DNA of 64,000 nt. Source: Sporolactobacillus terrae DSM 11697 (GTDB lineage: Bacteria; Bacillota; Bacilli; Bacillales; Sporolactobacillaceae). This document shows positions 50,381-58,653 of this stretch, one piece after another. A model generated the notes under the pieces. It ran no database searches and was not told where the DNA came from. It was given only the letters and a program-made list of their open reading frames with translations. Each line of letters begins with the position of its first letter. Position 1 is the first letter of the stretch. A program made the position numbers and the translations under genes. The stretch spans positions 60,191-124,190 of the forward strand of contig NZ_JFZC01000034.1 in the NCBI RefSeq assembly GCF_000648615.1. The letters run 5' to 3'.

Positions 50381-51287
50381 ATGGCATATATCCATTTATT
50401 CATCTCTGTCAGTCTGCCCATCTTGATTATTTGTACATGCGGCGCTTTATTGCAAAAAAAAACAGCCCATCGATACAAAAATGCTGGCGAATATCAGCTT
50501 ATACATACTCGCACCTGCCCTAATTTTATCAGCACTTTCACAGTCGCATTTAAAGGGATCTTACGTGCTCCACATCTTTGCTTTTTCACTGATTATGACC
50601 GCTGTTCTTTGGCTGCTCGCCGTTGTTGCCGCTAAATGGATGCATTTATCCGAGGGAAGCAAACGGGCATTAACGTTAACACTCGTCTTTAGCAACGCAA
50701 ACAACTACGGACTTCCGGTTCTTTTGCTTGCATTTGGCCAATCCGGATTTTCACTTGGCGCCATTTACGTCATCGGTCAGATTATTCTCGTCAATGTGCT
50801 TGGTATGTACATTGCATCCCGTGCAGAAATGAGCGGTAAAGCAGCGTTGGTTCACATCGTAAAATCGCCGCTTATCTATGCATCCTTGATTGGTTTTCTC
50901 TTTGCATTTCTGCAGCTGCCGCTACCAAGCGGAATTGATACCGCAGCTCAAATGCTCGGCGCAGCCTATCCTGTGCTCGTTCTATTGATCCTTGGAATAA
51001 AATTAGGTCATACCCGTTTGGCAGGAATTCGGCGACGCGATGTTTGGGGCGGCGTGCTGCTTCGCTTGCTGCTGGTCCCACTTATCGCTAAAGGCGTCTT
51101 ATTCCTGCTGGGGATTCACGGCATGCTTGCCTCCGTTTTATTCGTTGAGGTCAGCATGCCGGCTGCCGTAAACAGCGTTATGTTAATCGAAAAATTTAAT
51201 GGAGACTCTGAGCTCGCGTCTCTGATCGTAACCCTTACAACCGTTCTAAGTTTCATTTATCTTCCCTTTCTCATTCGCATTGGATGA
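50381..51287 (+). pseudogene. AEC-family transporter, frameshifted in a run of nine A
   Basis: ATG at 50381 behind GGAGGCG gives the expected N-terminus (HLFISVSLPILIICTCGALL then QKK). The frame then fails, and the rest lies in another frame from about 50,460: QPIDTKMLANISLYILAPAL and on through nine more helices, including FSNANNYGLPVLLLAFGQSG and EVSMPAAVNSVMLIEKFNGD. The break falls at A9 (50,454-50,462); eight A would restore one frame of about 300 residues. AEC proteins export or import organic acids such as malate. Frameshift, slippage site or sequence error. Confidence 0.88.
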
Positions 51288-51324
51288 GTTGAAAAGCAGT
51301 TGCTACCAGTTGATTCCTAAATGC

Positions 51325-52308
51325 CTAAAACGTAACAAAAGACGTTTGCATCAGATGAGTATGCGTTGTGGACGCGGAACGAATCATAATGATTTCTGCA
51401 TGAAAGACGCCTTTCTGCTCCTTCCCCCATACACGAATGGGTACGTTGCGATGCAATCGAGAGAGATGATCTAAGGAACGATGCTTATAAACTGCTTGTT
51501 CCGGTTGATGAGAACGGGCATTTTCTTCAGTATAAATTTGCGTTGCCGCACTTAGTTGAACAGAAAGGTTAATTTTCCCCTGATTGTCGTCTGTCTGTAA
51601 AGTCAGTGTTTTTCTGCTGCTTGCAAGCAGTGTTCCTGCGTAATCCGGAATACCTAGTGAACGAATCACTGCTCGCTGTGCTTGACCCGATGAATTTGCA
51701 TGGCTCATTTCTGCAAACTGAACCATGAGCGTGCAGAAAATAATTAATGAAATAACGATCAGACAATGGTTTCGATTCTGGTGATCAATTGCCAGCCAAT
51801 CAGACAACAGATGCCACAGTGCAAACCCAAGAATACTTCCCAGCATGCAAAGAATTAAATCATCAACGTTTGCATTTCCAGTCGCAAAGAAGAATTGAAT
51901 CGTTTCGATCAATGTTCCAATTAACAGGGTCATCCCGATAAACCGTTCGAATTCCATCGGCTTTCGTAATAGAATCGGAACAAAAAAACCTAATGGCAGT
52001 GCAGCCATAAAAATCTGAACAACACTGAATAGAGCGGAACGAAACTCCTGATCATGTTGGTCCGCTAGGTAAAACAAAGTGTTCACAAAATTCATCGGCA
52101 CCAAATTATAAGCCTGAAAATTAAATTGCGGACTGGATCCATTCGTTGTTAAGTGTAAAGGTGCCACTAAATTCATTCTGCTCAATGCCCATAGATAGAG
52201 AATAAACAGGATCCATAGAAAACAGGACAGCCATTTCTGGCGATGCAGCCTTTTCGACGGGACTCCTGATTGTTCCCTTTTGTTCGTATGATCCGTTGCC
52301 TCCGGCAT
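51325..52308 (-). CDS. VanZ-like membrane protein
   Basis: 327 residues. Residues 28-190 are the VanZ-like domain with four or five helices: LSCFLWILFILYLWALSRMN, FQAYNLVPMNFVNTLFYLAD, FMAALPLGFFVPILLRKPME, FERFIGMTLLIGTLIETIQF and NVDDLILCMLGSILGFALWH. A further helix (about 197-215) and an extracytoplasmic C-terminal domain of about 110 residues follow. VanZ homologues are associated with low-level teicoplanin resistance in enterococci, but the chromosomal family has no fixed role. Confidence 0.82.
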   Translation of the reverse strand: MPEATDHTNKREQSGVPSKRLHRQKWLSCFLWILFILYLWALSRMNLVAPLHLTTNGSSPQFNFQAYNLVPMNFVNTLFYLADQHDQEFRSALFSVVQIFMAALPLGFFVPILLRKPMEFERFIGMTLLIGTLIETIQFFFATGNANVDDLILCMLGSILGFALWHLLSDWLAIDHQNRNHCLIVISLIIFCTLMVQFAEMSHANSSGQAQRAVIRSLGIPDYAGTLLASSRKTLTLQTDDNQGKINLSVQLSAATQIYTEENARSHQPEQAVYKHRSLDHLSRLHRNVPIRVWGKEQKGVFHAEIIMIRSASTTHTHLMQTSFVTF

Positions 52309-52667
52309 AGTACCCCTGCTTCCCGTGATCGATGATTCAGATTCTTTTCGGGTAAATCGCTGATTGAACCATTGAAAATTTCACATACTCAGGCTATTCC
52401 CTTTTCTGTAACAAACAGCACGTATTCGCCAAAAATCGAACCTATTCTTTATGTACCTATTAAAACATTTTAAAAGGAACATTCAGGTTACAAAATTCTT
52501 ATAAGTTCCTTAAATTTATCTGCTGCTTGCACAATAAAAAGCAAAACGCGCATCGGCTTGTGACAAACGCCGATACGCGTCTTGCTGCTGAACCAATCAA
52601 TCCATCTTCAAGGGGCTTTTATGCAACGTTTTTTGCTTCAATCCAGTGATTGGTCCGCAATCTTCGC
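52309..52667. other. Intergenic region; terminator of tpx, otherwise nothing seen
   Basis: A hairpin at about 52,549-52,583 (GCGCATCGGC with GCCGATACGC) lies after tpx on the minus strand. No ORF with a ribosome site. Confidence 0.6.
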
Positions 52668-53186
52668 TTATACTAATGCCCGTAATGCGTTTAGAGCTGC
52701 TTCGTAATCCGGATGATCGGTCATCTCTTTTACATATTGAACGTAACGAATCGTATTCTCCTGATCAATAATAAAAATTGAACGCATATCCAGTTGAAGT
52801 TCCTTAATCAACACACCATAATTCTTGCCAAATGCATGTGTCTTATAATCAGACAGTGTATCAAGGTTGTCAATTCCAGCCACGGAGCAGAAACGATCCT
52901 GCGCAAACGGCAAATCGACTGAAATGGTCAGTACAGCAACCCCATCACCAAATTTTGTCGCTTCTTCATTGAAGCGCCGTGTCTGGGCTTCACACACTTT
53001 CGTATCCAATGATGGAACAACAGAAATCAGCTTGATTTTTCCTGCATAATCGGAAAGCGACTTCTCTTCCATTAGATCCTTATTCACCGTGAAATCCGGT
53101 GCTTTATCTCCGACTTTCAATTCCGGTCCAATTAAAGTGATCGGATTTCCGCCAACCGTTGCAATTCCTTTTTTTTCTTCACTCAT
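52668..53186 (-). CDS. tpx: Thiol peroxidase
   Basis: 172 residues from the second of two ATGs (53186) behind GGAGGGATAA. Family: LIGPELKVGDKAPDFTVNKD at the start, peroxidatic Cys in SVVPSLDTKVCEAQTRRFNE (about 49-68), resolving Cys in LPFAQDRFCSVAGIDNLDTL (about 86-105), and SIFIIDQENTIRYVQYVKEM. An atypical 2-Cys peroxiredoxin that reduces hydrogen and lipid peroxides using thioredoxin. It lies next to an OhrR-type peroxide sensor. Confidence 0.95.
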   Translation of the reverse strand: MSEEKKGIATVGGNPITLIGPELKVGDKAPDFTVNKDLMEEKSLSDYAGKIKLISVVPSLDTKVCEAQTRRFNEEATKFGDGVAVLTISVDLPFAQDRFCSVAGIDNLDTLSDYKTHAFGKNYGVLIKELQLDMRSIFIIDQENTIRYVQYVKEMTDHPDYEAALNALRALV

Positions 53187-53304
53187 CATTTATCCCTCCA
53201 AAAGTTCGGTTAGTATTTAATACAAAATCCATCCGTATACGGGTATTCACAAATCAGGTTGCCAACACCTCCTTAACCGAGATAAATGAACTTCTTTGGG
53301 ACAA

Positions 53305-53745
53305 TCATTTCATTTGACCTTGCGTCACCTGTTGGGTTAACAATTTGATCGTCCGGTTCAAGTTTTGAATCTCGGCTTCAGTCATCTGGCTTGATCGAAT
53401 AAGTGTCTCAGGAATGCAAACGGCTTTTTCCTTTAAGGCTGCACCCTTTTCCGTTAATCGAACCGTAACGATTCGCTCATCATCCAGCGATCGTTTCCGC
53501 TGCAACAGAGCTTTGCTCTCCATTCGTTTCAACAAAGGAGTCAATGTTCCTGAGTCAAGGTCAAGAAGCACACCAATCTGCTTCACCGAACATTCGCGAT
53601 TTTCCCACAGTGCAAGCAAAACCAAGTACTGCGGGTAAGTGATTTCTAACTTTTTTAACACAGGTTGATACATACGCAGGATTGCTCGTGAGCAACTGTA
53701 GATCGAAAAGCATAAGTGGTCTTCTAGACGGAACGCAGGTTTCAA
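53305..53745 (-). CDS. MarR/OhrR-type organic peroxide sensor
   Basis: 146 residues from a TTG at 53745 behind AAAGGAG. RLEDHLCFSIYSCSRAILRM contains a Cys (residue 12) at the OhrR reactive position, plus a second Cys six residues on. Winged helix: ITYPQYLVLLALWENRECSV, KQIGVLLDLDSGTLTPLLKR and MESKALLQRKRSLDDERIVT (wing D-D-E-R), all typical of OhrR. It should release DNA when oxidised. No ohr gene is adjacent; tpx downstream is the likely target or partner. A CACAATTTA direct repeat lies upstream. Confidence 0.9.
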   Translation of the reverse strand: MKPAFRLEDHLCFSIYSCSRAILRMYQPVLKKLEITYPQYLVLLALWENRECSVKQIGVLLDLDSGTLTPLLKRMESKALLQRKRSLDDERIVTVRLTEKGAALKEKAVCIPETLIRSSQMTEAEIQNLNRTIKLLTQQVTQGQMK

Positions 53746-53769
53746 TGCTCTCTACTCCTTTATATTTTG

Positions 53770-53793
53770 CACAATTTAAACGTACACAATTTA
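53770..53793. promoter_or_regulatory. Direct repeat upstream of ohrR-like gene
   Basis: CACAATTTA at 53770-53778 and 53785-53793, 15 bases apart. Resembles OhrR half-sites (ACAATT). The rest of 53746-53980 holds only a terminator. Confidence 0.45.
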
Positions 53794-53886
53794 GTTTTCC
53801 CCGTCAAATATTTTGCTTAATTAAAGATGCGTGTCGTATAAAATCAATGGATCACGCGCACATTCATTGTTTAACAAAACAGAAAA

Positions 53887-53922
53887 GAAGATCTCCTAGG
53901 CTATACAGAGATCCTCTTTTTG
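53887..53922. terminator. Terminator between divergent-facing genes
   Basis: GAAGATCTC and GAGATCCTC form a nine-pair stem with one wobble, followed by TTTTTG on + and TTCTTTTC on -. On the minus strand it lies between ohrR and the MFS gene. Confidence 0.65.
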
Positions 53923-53980
53923 CCGTTTCTATTATTTTAAACACTCGGACGTGCTTCCGCACAACGTCCGATCTCATCAT

Positions 53981-55396
53981 TCACTTTAAAATCTGCTGTT
54001 TCGTTTCCGGACCCCAGCTGATTGTCAATACCGCAGTTATCGCTAAGAAAATGCCGATCACGATAAAGACCGATAGAATGCCCTGATTGGTCAGCAGCCA
54101 AGCCACGATATATGGTGTAACAATGGTGAACAGTCGGCCAACTGCTTGCGCCGTGCCGTTCCCGCGCATTCTCAGTGCCGTTGAGAAAAGTTCAGGAACA
54201 TAGATTGACAGACCCACCGCCATCAGTATGTAGAGACATACCGTCATCAAAAAACCAATGGTCATTAAAGCTGCCGGTTGCGTCTGAAAAGCATAGATAT
54301 AGCCTAATAGAGCGGTCATGATCAATGCACCGACAATCATCCATTTTCGCCCAAGACGATCAACCGTCATTCTTCCGATCAACGCACCAATCGGGGCACC
54401 AAGCATCATAAGTGCTGTATAACCAAGAGACTTAGAAACGGTAATCCCGCTATTCACCAGTAAAGTCGGTACCCAGGTAACAAAAGTAAATGCAGCTGTA
54501 TTAATCGCAGCTAGGATCATACACCCTAACAAAGTACGTCTGATCATGCTTTTGCTAAACAATTCACCATAATGCCCCTCTTTGGTAACGATCTGATTCA
54601 CTGAATCTTGTTGATCGCTGTTCCTCTGAAATTTTCCACTCTTTCTTGCCTCTTCCTCAAACTGTGCAACAATTTGTTCTGCTTTTCTATAGTTTCCCTG
54701 AGAGAAGTACCAGCGCGGGGATTCCGGAAGCCCGCGTCGAAAATACCAAACAATGATGGAGAGCACACCGGCAATCGCAAACATCCAGCGCCATCCGATC
54801 GTTGGAATAATCATAAATCCAAGAAAAGTGGCGATTGGCGCGGAACAGTTTGCAAAAACCGATAATCCGCCAACCCATTTTCCTCGAGAAGCGGCAGGCA
54901 CAAATTCCCCTAACAGTGTAAAGCCTGTCACGATTTCGGCTCCAAGTCCAATCCCGCTGATCCCTCTTAAAATAATAAGCGTGGTCATGTTTGGGGCAAA
55001 GAAGCTTGCCAGAGAAGCAACACCAAAAATAAATAGATTGACTTGATAAGCAAACTGGCGTCCCCTCCAGTCTCCAATAAATCCGGTTGCTAACGACCCG
55101 ATGAATAGGCCAACAAAGGTTGTCGAAATAAAGGTGGCATTCAAAGCAAGTGACGACCATCCGCTTTGGACCAATTGACCGAGAACACCTCCTGCCAGAT
55201 AAACATCAAATCCGTCAAGCATCATCCCTAGCGTGATCAAGGTGAAGATGCGATACATCGTTCTCGTAACTGGAAGCTGGTTAATTCTACGCTCCAAATT
55301 AAGGATTTGTTCCTGTGTTAAACAATTCGTTTCAGCATTGATTGTGGTCCGTTTCTGGATCCCCTGTCTTCTGATTACGCCTTCTGTATCAATCAT
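53981..55396 (-). CDS. MFS transporter (sugar/aromatic-acid type)
   Basis: 471 residues from the ATG at 55396; GTG at 55405 overlaps the ribosome site GAGGTG. Twelve helices. A cytoplasmic N-terminus of about 40 residues precedes TMYRIFTLITLGMMLDGFDV. Family motifs: GSLATGFIGDWRGRQFAYQV (the D-R-x-G-R/K loop, here with WRGRQ), GLGAEIVTGFTLLGEFVPAA and RRGLPESPRWYFSQGNYRKA (P-E-S-P-R-W, seen in sugar and aromatic-acid symporters). The substrate is unknown. An unusual leader with a small ORF and a terminator precedes it. Confidence 0.88.
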   Translation of the reverse strand: MIDTEGVIRRQGIQKRTTINAETNCLTQEQILNLERRINQLPVTRTMYRIFTLITLGMMLDGFDVYLAGGVLGQLVQSGWSSLALNATFISTTFVGLFIGSLATGFIGDWRGRQFAYQVNLFIFGVASLASFFAPNMTTLIILRGISGIGLGAEIVTGFTLLGEFVPAASRGKWVGGLSVFANCSAPIATFLGFMIIPTIGWRWMFAIAGVLSIIVWYFRRGLPESPRWYFSQGNYRKAEQIVAQFEEEARKSGKFQRNSDQQDSVNQIVTKEGHYGELFSKSMIRRTLLGCMILAAINTAAFTFVTWVPTLLVNSGITVSKSLGYTALMMLGAPIGALIGRMTVDRLGRKWMIVGALIMTALLGYIYAFQTQPAALMTIGFLMTVCLYILMAVGLSIYVPELFSTALRMRGNGTAQAVGRLFTIVTPYIVAWLLTNQGILSVFIVIGIFLAITAVLTISWGPETKQQILK

Positions 55397-55512
55397 AGCG
55401 AGCACCTCATCCCTTCTGTTTCTGTTTCAATTTTTCTCTGTTTTGTTCGTAATACGTTCATTCGCCGTTGCGCTGTCTTCCCTCCCTACCCTCCTTATCT
55501 GCTAAAAAAGTG

Positions 55513-55544
55513 TAAAAAAAGAACCCATTCATGTTTGAATGGGT
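55513..55544 (-). terminator. Terminator in the MFS leader (attenuator)
   Basis: On the minus strand ACCCATTC pairs with GAATGGGT, followed by CTTTTTTTACA. It lies about 120 bases before the MFS ATG and after the leader ORF, so it must be passed for the MFS gene to be expressed from an upstream promoter. Confidence 0.8.
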
Positions 55545-55577
55545 CTTGAGAACGGTTGAACATCCCACGCACTGCAT

Positions 55578-55623
55578 GAACAGGACACATCGCCCTGTTC
55601 ACATCCGTACGGTTGCTGTGTCC
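55578..55623 (-). promoter_or_regulatory. Alternative hairpins after the leader ORF
   Basis: GGACACA/TGTGTCC (55583-55589 with 55617-55623) and GAACAGG/CCTGTTC (55578-55584 with 55594-55600) share bases 55583-55584, so they cannot both form. The first arm in RNA order starts two bases after the leader ORF stop codon. Confidence 0.65.
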
Positions 55624-55625
55624 TA

Positions 55626-55715
55626 CTAAAGCATGAAGTTAGGCTGAGGGCAAACGGTTAGCCCTTGCAACAATTCACTTAGTAGACTTTGCAATCGACG
55701 ATTTGTGCTCATCAT
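55626..55715 (-). CDS. 29-codon leader ORF upstream of the MFS gene
   Basis: Two ATGs in tandem at 55715 and 55712 behind AAAGGAAG. The product begins MMSTNRRLQSLLSELLQGLT and ends VCPQPNFML. It is Leu-rich and followed within two bases by an arm of a hairpin. In size and place it looks like a regulatory leader peptide rather than an effector. The conserved part is probably the last nine residues. Confidence 0.65.
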   Translation of the reverse strand: MMSTNRRLQSLLSELLQGLTVCPQPNFML

Positions 55716-55934
55716 GAGACTTCCTTTCGCTTCGTTATTGGCGTATCGTCAGTCTACTCCTGGACTTTTGATTTTGTCAAGAGAATTTTTTGTTTTTTCG
55801 CTCAAAAGAAAATTATATCGATCATTGGCTGGCCGAAACAACGGTCACATTTTTTATAGAGAACTTTCCAAAAAAATTTGATTGAATGGTTGACAAGAAA
55901 AATAAACCATGTATTATTGGGGGCACAAACATTT

Positions 55935-56245
55935 TTCAGAAAACGCGATGATGAGGAATAAGTAATCAGCAAGGGTACTTGCAGAGAGCCGGAACACGGT
56001 GAAAGTCCGGCAGTACTACTGATTGCGAACTCACCTCAGAGTGCCGGTTTGAACTTTTCAGATGAGTAGATCCGGCCGAGTGTATGGTGCACTCGTTATC
56101 AAATCGACATTTTGCTTGCCAAAATGCCGCTGAGTCATTACTTGTGAAAGTAGTGAAAAGCCGGGTGGTACCGTGAAACAAGTCCTTTCATCCCTGCATC
56201 GAGTCATTATTGTGACTGGTGCGCGGTGGAAGGACTTTTTATTTT
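55935..56245 (+). promoter_or_regulatory. T-box leader, leucine specific
   Basis: The T-box sequence GGGTGGTACCGTG is at 56163-56175 (TGGT pairs with an NCCA end whose discriminator is A, as in tRNA-Leu). In Stem I, GAACTCACC gives specifier CTC (56030-56032), a leucine codon. AAGTCCTT (from 56180) pairs with AAGGACTT (56230-56237) as a terminator followed by TTTTTATTTT. It controls leuABCD by uncharged tRNA-Leu. Confidence 0.95.
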
Positions 56246-56343
56246 ATTCAGATGCGCCGGGGGAACCGCACCACGATTCCTCCTTGCCATAAAAAGAGAT
56301 ACAGACCAAAAAACAGAAAAATTTTCAGAAGGGAGATTCGAAA

Positions 56344-57507
56344 ATGGAAAAGGTTGAAATTTACGACACGACGCTCCGCGACGGAGAACAGTCACCGGGA
56401 TGCAGTTTAAACGAAGAAGAAAAAGTGCAGGTGGCACAGCAATTGGAGCATCTTCACGTCGATGTTATTGAAGCGGGCTTTCCCGCTGCTTCACCAGAAG
56501 ACTTCAAAGCGGTGCAAAAGATTGCAAAAATTGTCAAGAAAAGCACTGTGACCGGTCTTGCCCGCTCAATAAAAAGTGATATTGATACGGCGTGGGAAGC
56601 ACTGAAAGAAACAGAAAATCCGCGTATTCATATTTTTATCGCTACATCACCGATCCACATGGCTGACAAATTAAAGAAAAGCCCTGAAGAAGTGTTAAAA
56701 ATGGCTGTTGAATCTGTAAGCTATGCCCACAAATGCTTCCCGCAAATTGAGTTTTCCTGTGAGGATGCTTCGCGTAGCGATTACCCTTTTATGTCTCGGG
56801 TTATTGAAGGCGCGATTAAGGCTGGGGCCTCCGTCATCAATCTTCCGGATACGGTCGGATATTGTTCTCCTGAAGAATATTCGGGCATGTTCCGTTATGT
56901 TCAAGAGCATGTACCTGGAATTGAAAAGGTTCGTCTGTCCTGTCATTGTCATAATGATCTTGGCATGGCAGCTGCAAATACGCTCGCCTCAATTGAAACC
57001 GGCGTGAGACAAGTCGAATGCACCATAAACGGTGTTGGCGAACGTGCAGGAAATGCCGCGCTCGAAGAAATTGCCGTTGCCCTTCACGTCCGAAAAGATC
57101 ACTACAAGATGATGACCCAGCTTAAAATGAACGAAATCGCCAAAACAAGCCGGATGATCAGCCGCTTCATGAACAGCCCGATTGCCGCGACAAAACCGGT
57201 GGTCGGTGCGAATGCATTCGCTCATGAAGCGGGAATCCATCAGGATGGTGTACTGAAAAACCCACAAACCTATGAGATTATCTCCCCGGCACTCATTGGT
57301 CTTGATTCTGGAAAACTAGTCCTTGGCAAGCATTCAGGACGACACGCGCTTCGAAATAAGGCTACAGAAATGGGCATTCATCTCACCGACGAACAGGTCA
57401 ATCAATCCTTCCACGTGTTTAAAGCACTTGCGGATCAAAAGAAAGTGGTAACCGATCAAGACCTGCGCATTCTATTCGCACCGTTTCAACGGGCAGCCAT
57501 TCGTTAA
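56344..57507 (+). CDS. leuA: 2-isopropylmalate synthase, short form without the regulatory domain
   Basis: 387 residues from the ATG at 56344 behind AGAAGGGAG. The catalytic barrel is complete: VEIYDTTLRDGEQSPGCSLN (4-23, Arg and Asp), SCHCHNDLGMAAANTLASIE (His pair), CTINGVGERAGNAALEEIAV and NAFAHEAGIHQDGVLKNPQT, then LGKHSGRHALRNKATEMG. The usual C-terminal allosteric domain of about 120 residues is absent: the product stops at LRILFAPFQRAAIR, and leuB starts 28 bases later. It condenses acetyl-CoA with 2-oxoisovalerate. Feedback inhibition by leucine is likely weak or lost. Confidence 0.94.
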   Translation: MEKVEIYDTTLRDGEQSPGCSLNEEEKVQVAQQLEHLHVDVIEAGFPAASPEDFKAVQKIAKIVKKSTVTGLARSIKSDIDTAWEALKETENPRIHIFIATSPIHMADKLKKSPEEVLKMAVESVSYAHKCFPQIEFSCEDASRSDYPFMSRVIEGAIKAGASVINLPDTVGYCSPEEYSGMFRYVQEHVPGIEKVRLSCHCHNDLGMAAANTLASIETGVRQVECTINGVGERAGNAALEEIAVALHVRKDHYKMMTQLKMNEIAKTSRMISRFMNSPIAATKPVVGANAFAHEAGIHQDGVLKNPQTYEIISPALIGLDSGKLVLGKHSGRHALRNKATEMGIHLTDEQVNQSFHVFKALADQKKVVTDQDLRILFAPFQRAAIR

Positions 57508-57535
57508 AATCCTTTTCAAAAGAGATGATGAATTG

Positions 57536-58621
57536 ATGAAAACCATAACCGTCTTACCTGGTGACGGAATCGGTCCGGAAGTCACCGCTTCTGCCGTACG
57601 GGTATTAAAATCGATTTTTTCCACCAGCAACAGAAATGTCCAATTCATTGAGAAGAAAATTGGCGGTGCAGCAATTGACGCATACGGTACGCCGCTTCCA
57701 CAAGAGACGATCGATCAATGTCATCACAGTGATGCCATTCTGCTTGGTGCGGTCGGCGGCCCGAAATGGAATCAACAGTCCATGCAGCTGCGGCCGGAGC
57801 AAGGCTTACTCGGCATCCGCAAAGCGATGGGATTGTTTGCAAACCTGCGACCAGTAGAAGCCTTTCAAGCACTGGTCGATGCCTCACCACTGAAGCAGTC
57901 GTTTGTTGAACAAGTTGATTTTGTTATTGTTCGTGAACTTACCGGCGGCTTATATTTCGGACGCCCAAGTGAACGGCTTGGACCAAACCAAGACCGCGTT
58001 GTCGACACATTAGCCTACAGCAGACAAGAAATTCAACGCGTCGTTGAAAAAGCATTCCAGTTGGCACTGAAACGTCGCAGGAAGATCACGTCAATTGATA
58101 AAGCGAACGTGCTTGAATCAAGCCGGATGTGGCGTGAAGTTGTTAATGAAACCGCCAAACGCTATCCGGAAGTTGCAGTTACCCATCAGCTCGTCGATTC
58201 TGCGGCAATGCAACTGATTACCAACCCTTCACAATTTGATGTGCTGGTCACCGAGAATATGTTTGGCGACATACTCAGCGACGAGGCTTCTGTCCTTACC
58301 GGTTCACTTGGAATGATGCCATCTGCAAGTTTGAGAGCGGATAAAGTCGGTTTATATGAGCCGGCCCACGGATCGGCACCAGACATCGCCGGGCAAGGAA
58401 AAGCAAATCCGCTGGCAACCATTTTGTCGGCTGCTCTGCTCTTACGGTACTCCCTGGATATGGATACAGAAGCTGCGCAAATTGAAACAGCCGTTCGTCA
58501 GATTCTCAATCAAGGGATCCATACGAGTGACCTGCATGTCGCAAACCATGAAGATCAAATCGTCAGCACCTCAGAAATGACCGATCACGTGATTCATGCC
58601 ATTAATGCGAACAGAACGTGA
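57536..58621 (+). CDS. leuB: 3-isopropylmalate dehydrogenase
   Basis: 361 residues from the ATG at 57536 (a TTG codon precedes it). Motifs: TVLPGDGIGPEVTASAVRVL, LLGAVGGPKWN, QVDFVIVRELTGGLYFGRPS (catalytic Arg, Tyr), Lys in SIDKANVLESSRMWREVVNE, the metal Asp in VTENMFGDILSDEASVLTGS, and YEPAHGSAPDIAGQGKANPL (NAD site). Full length. It oxidises and decarboxylates 3-isopropylmalate. Between leuA and leuC in one operon. Confidence 0.97.
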   Translation: MKTITVLPGDGIGPEVTASAVRVLKSIFSTSNRNVQFIEKKIGGAAIDAYGTPLPQETIDQCHHSDAILLGAVGGPKWNQQSMQLRPEQGLLGIRKAMGLFANLRPVEAFQALVDASPLKQSFVEQVDFVIVRELTGGLYFGRPSERLGPNQDRVVDTLAYSRQEIQRVVEKAFQLALKRRRKITSIDKANVLESSRMWREVVNETAKRYPEVAVTHQLVDSAAMQLITNPSQFDVLVTENMFGDILSDEASVLTGSLGMMPSASLRADKVGLYEPAHGSAPDIAGQGKANPLATILSAALLLRYSLDMDTEAAQIETAVRQILNQGIHTSDLHVANHEDQIVSTSEMTDHVIHAINANRT

Positions 58622-58653
58622 TCCAACAGTAATCATAAAGAGGAGGAAAACGA

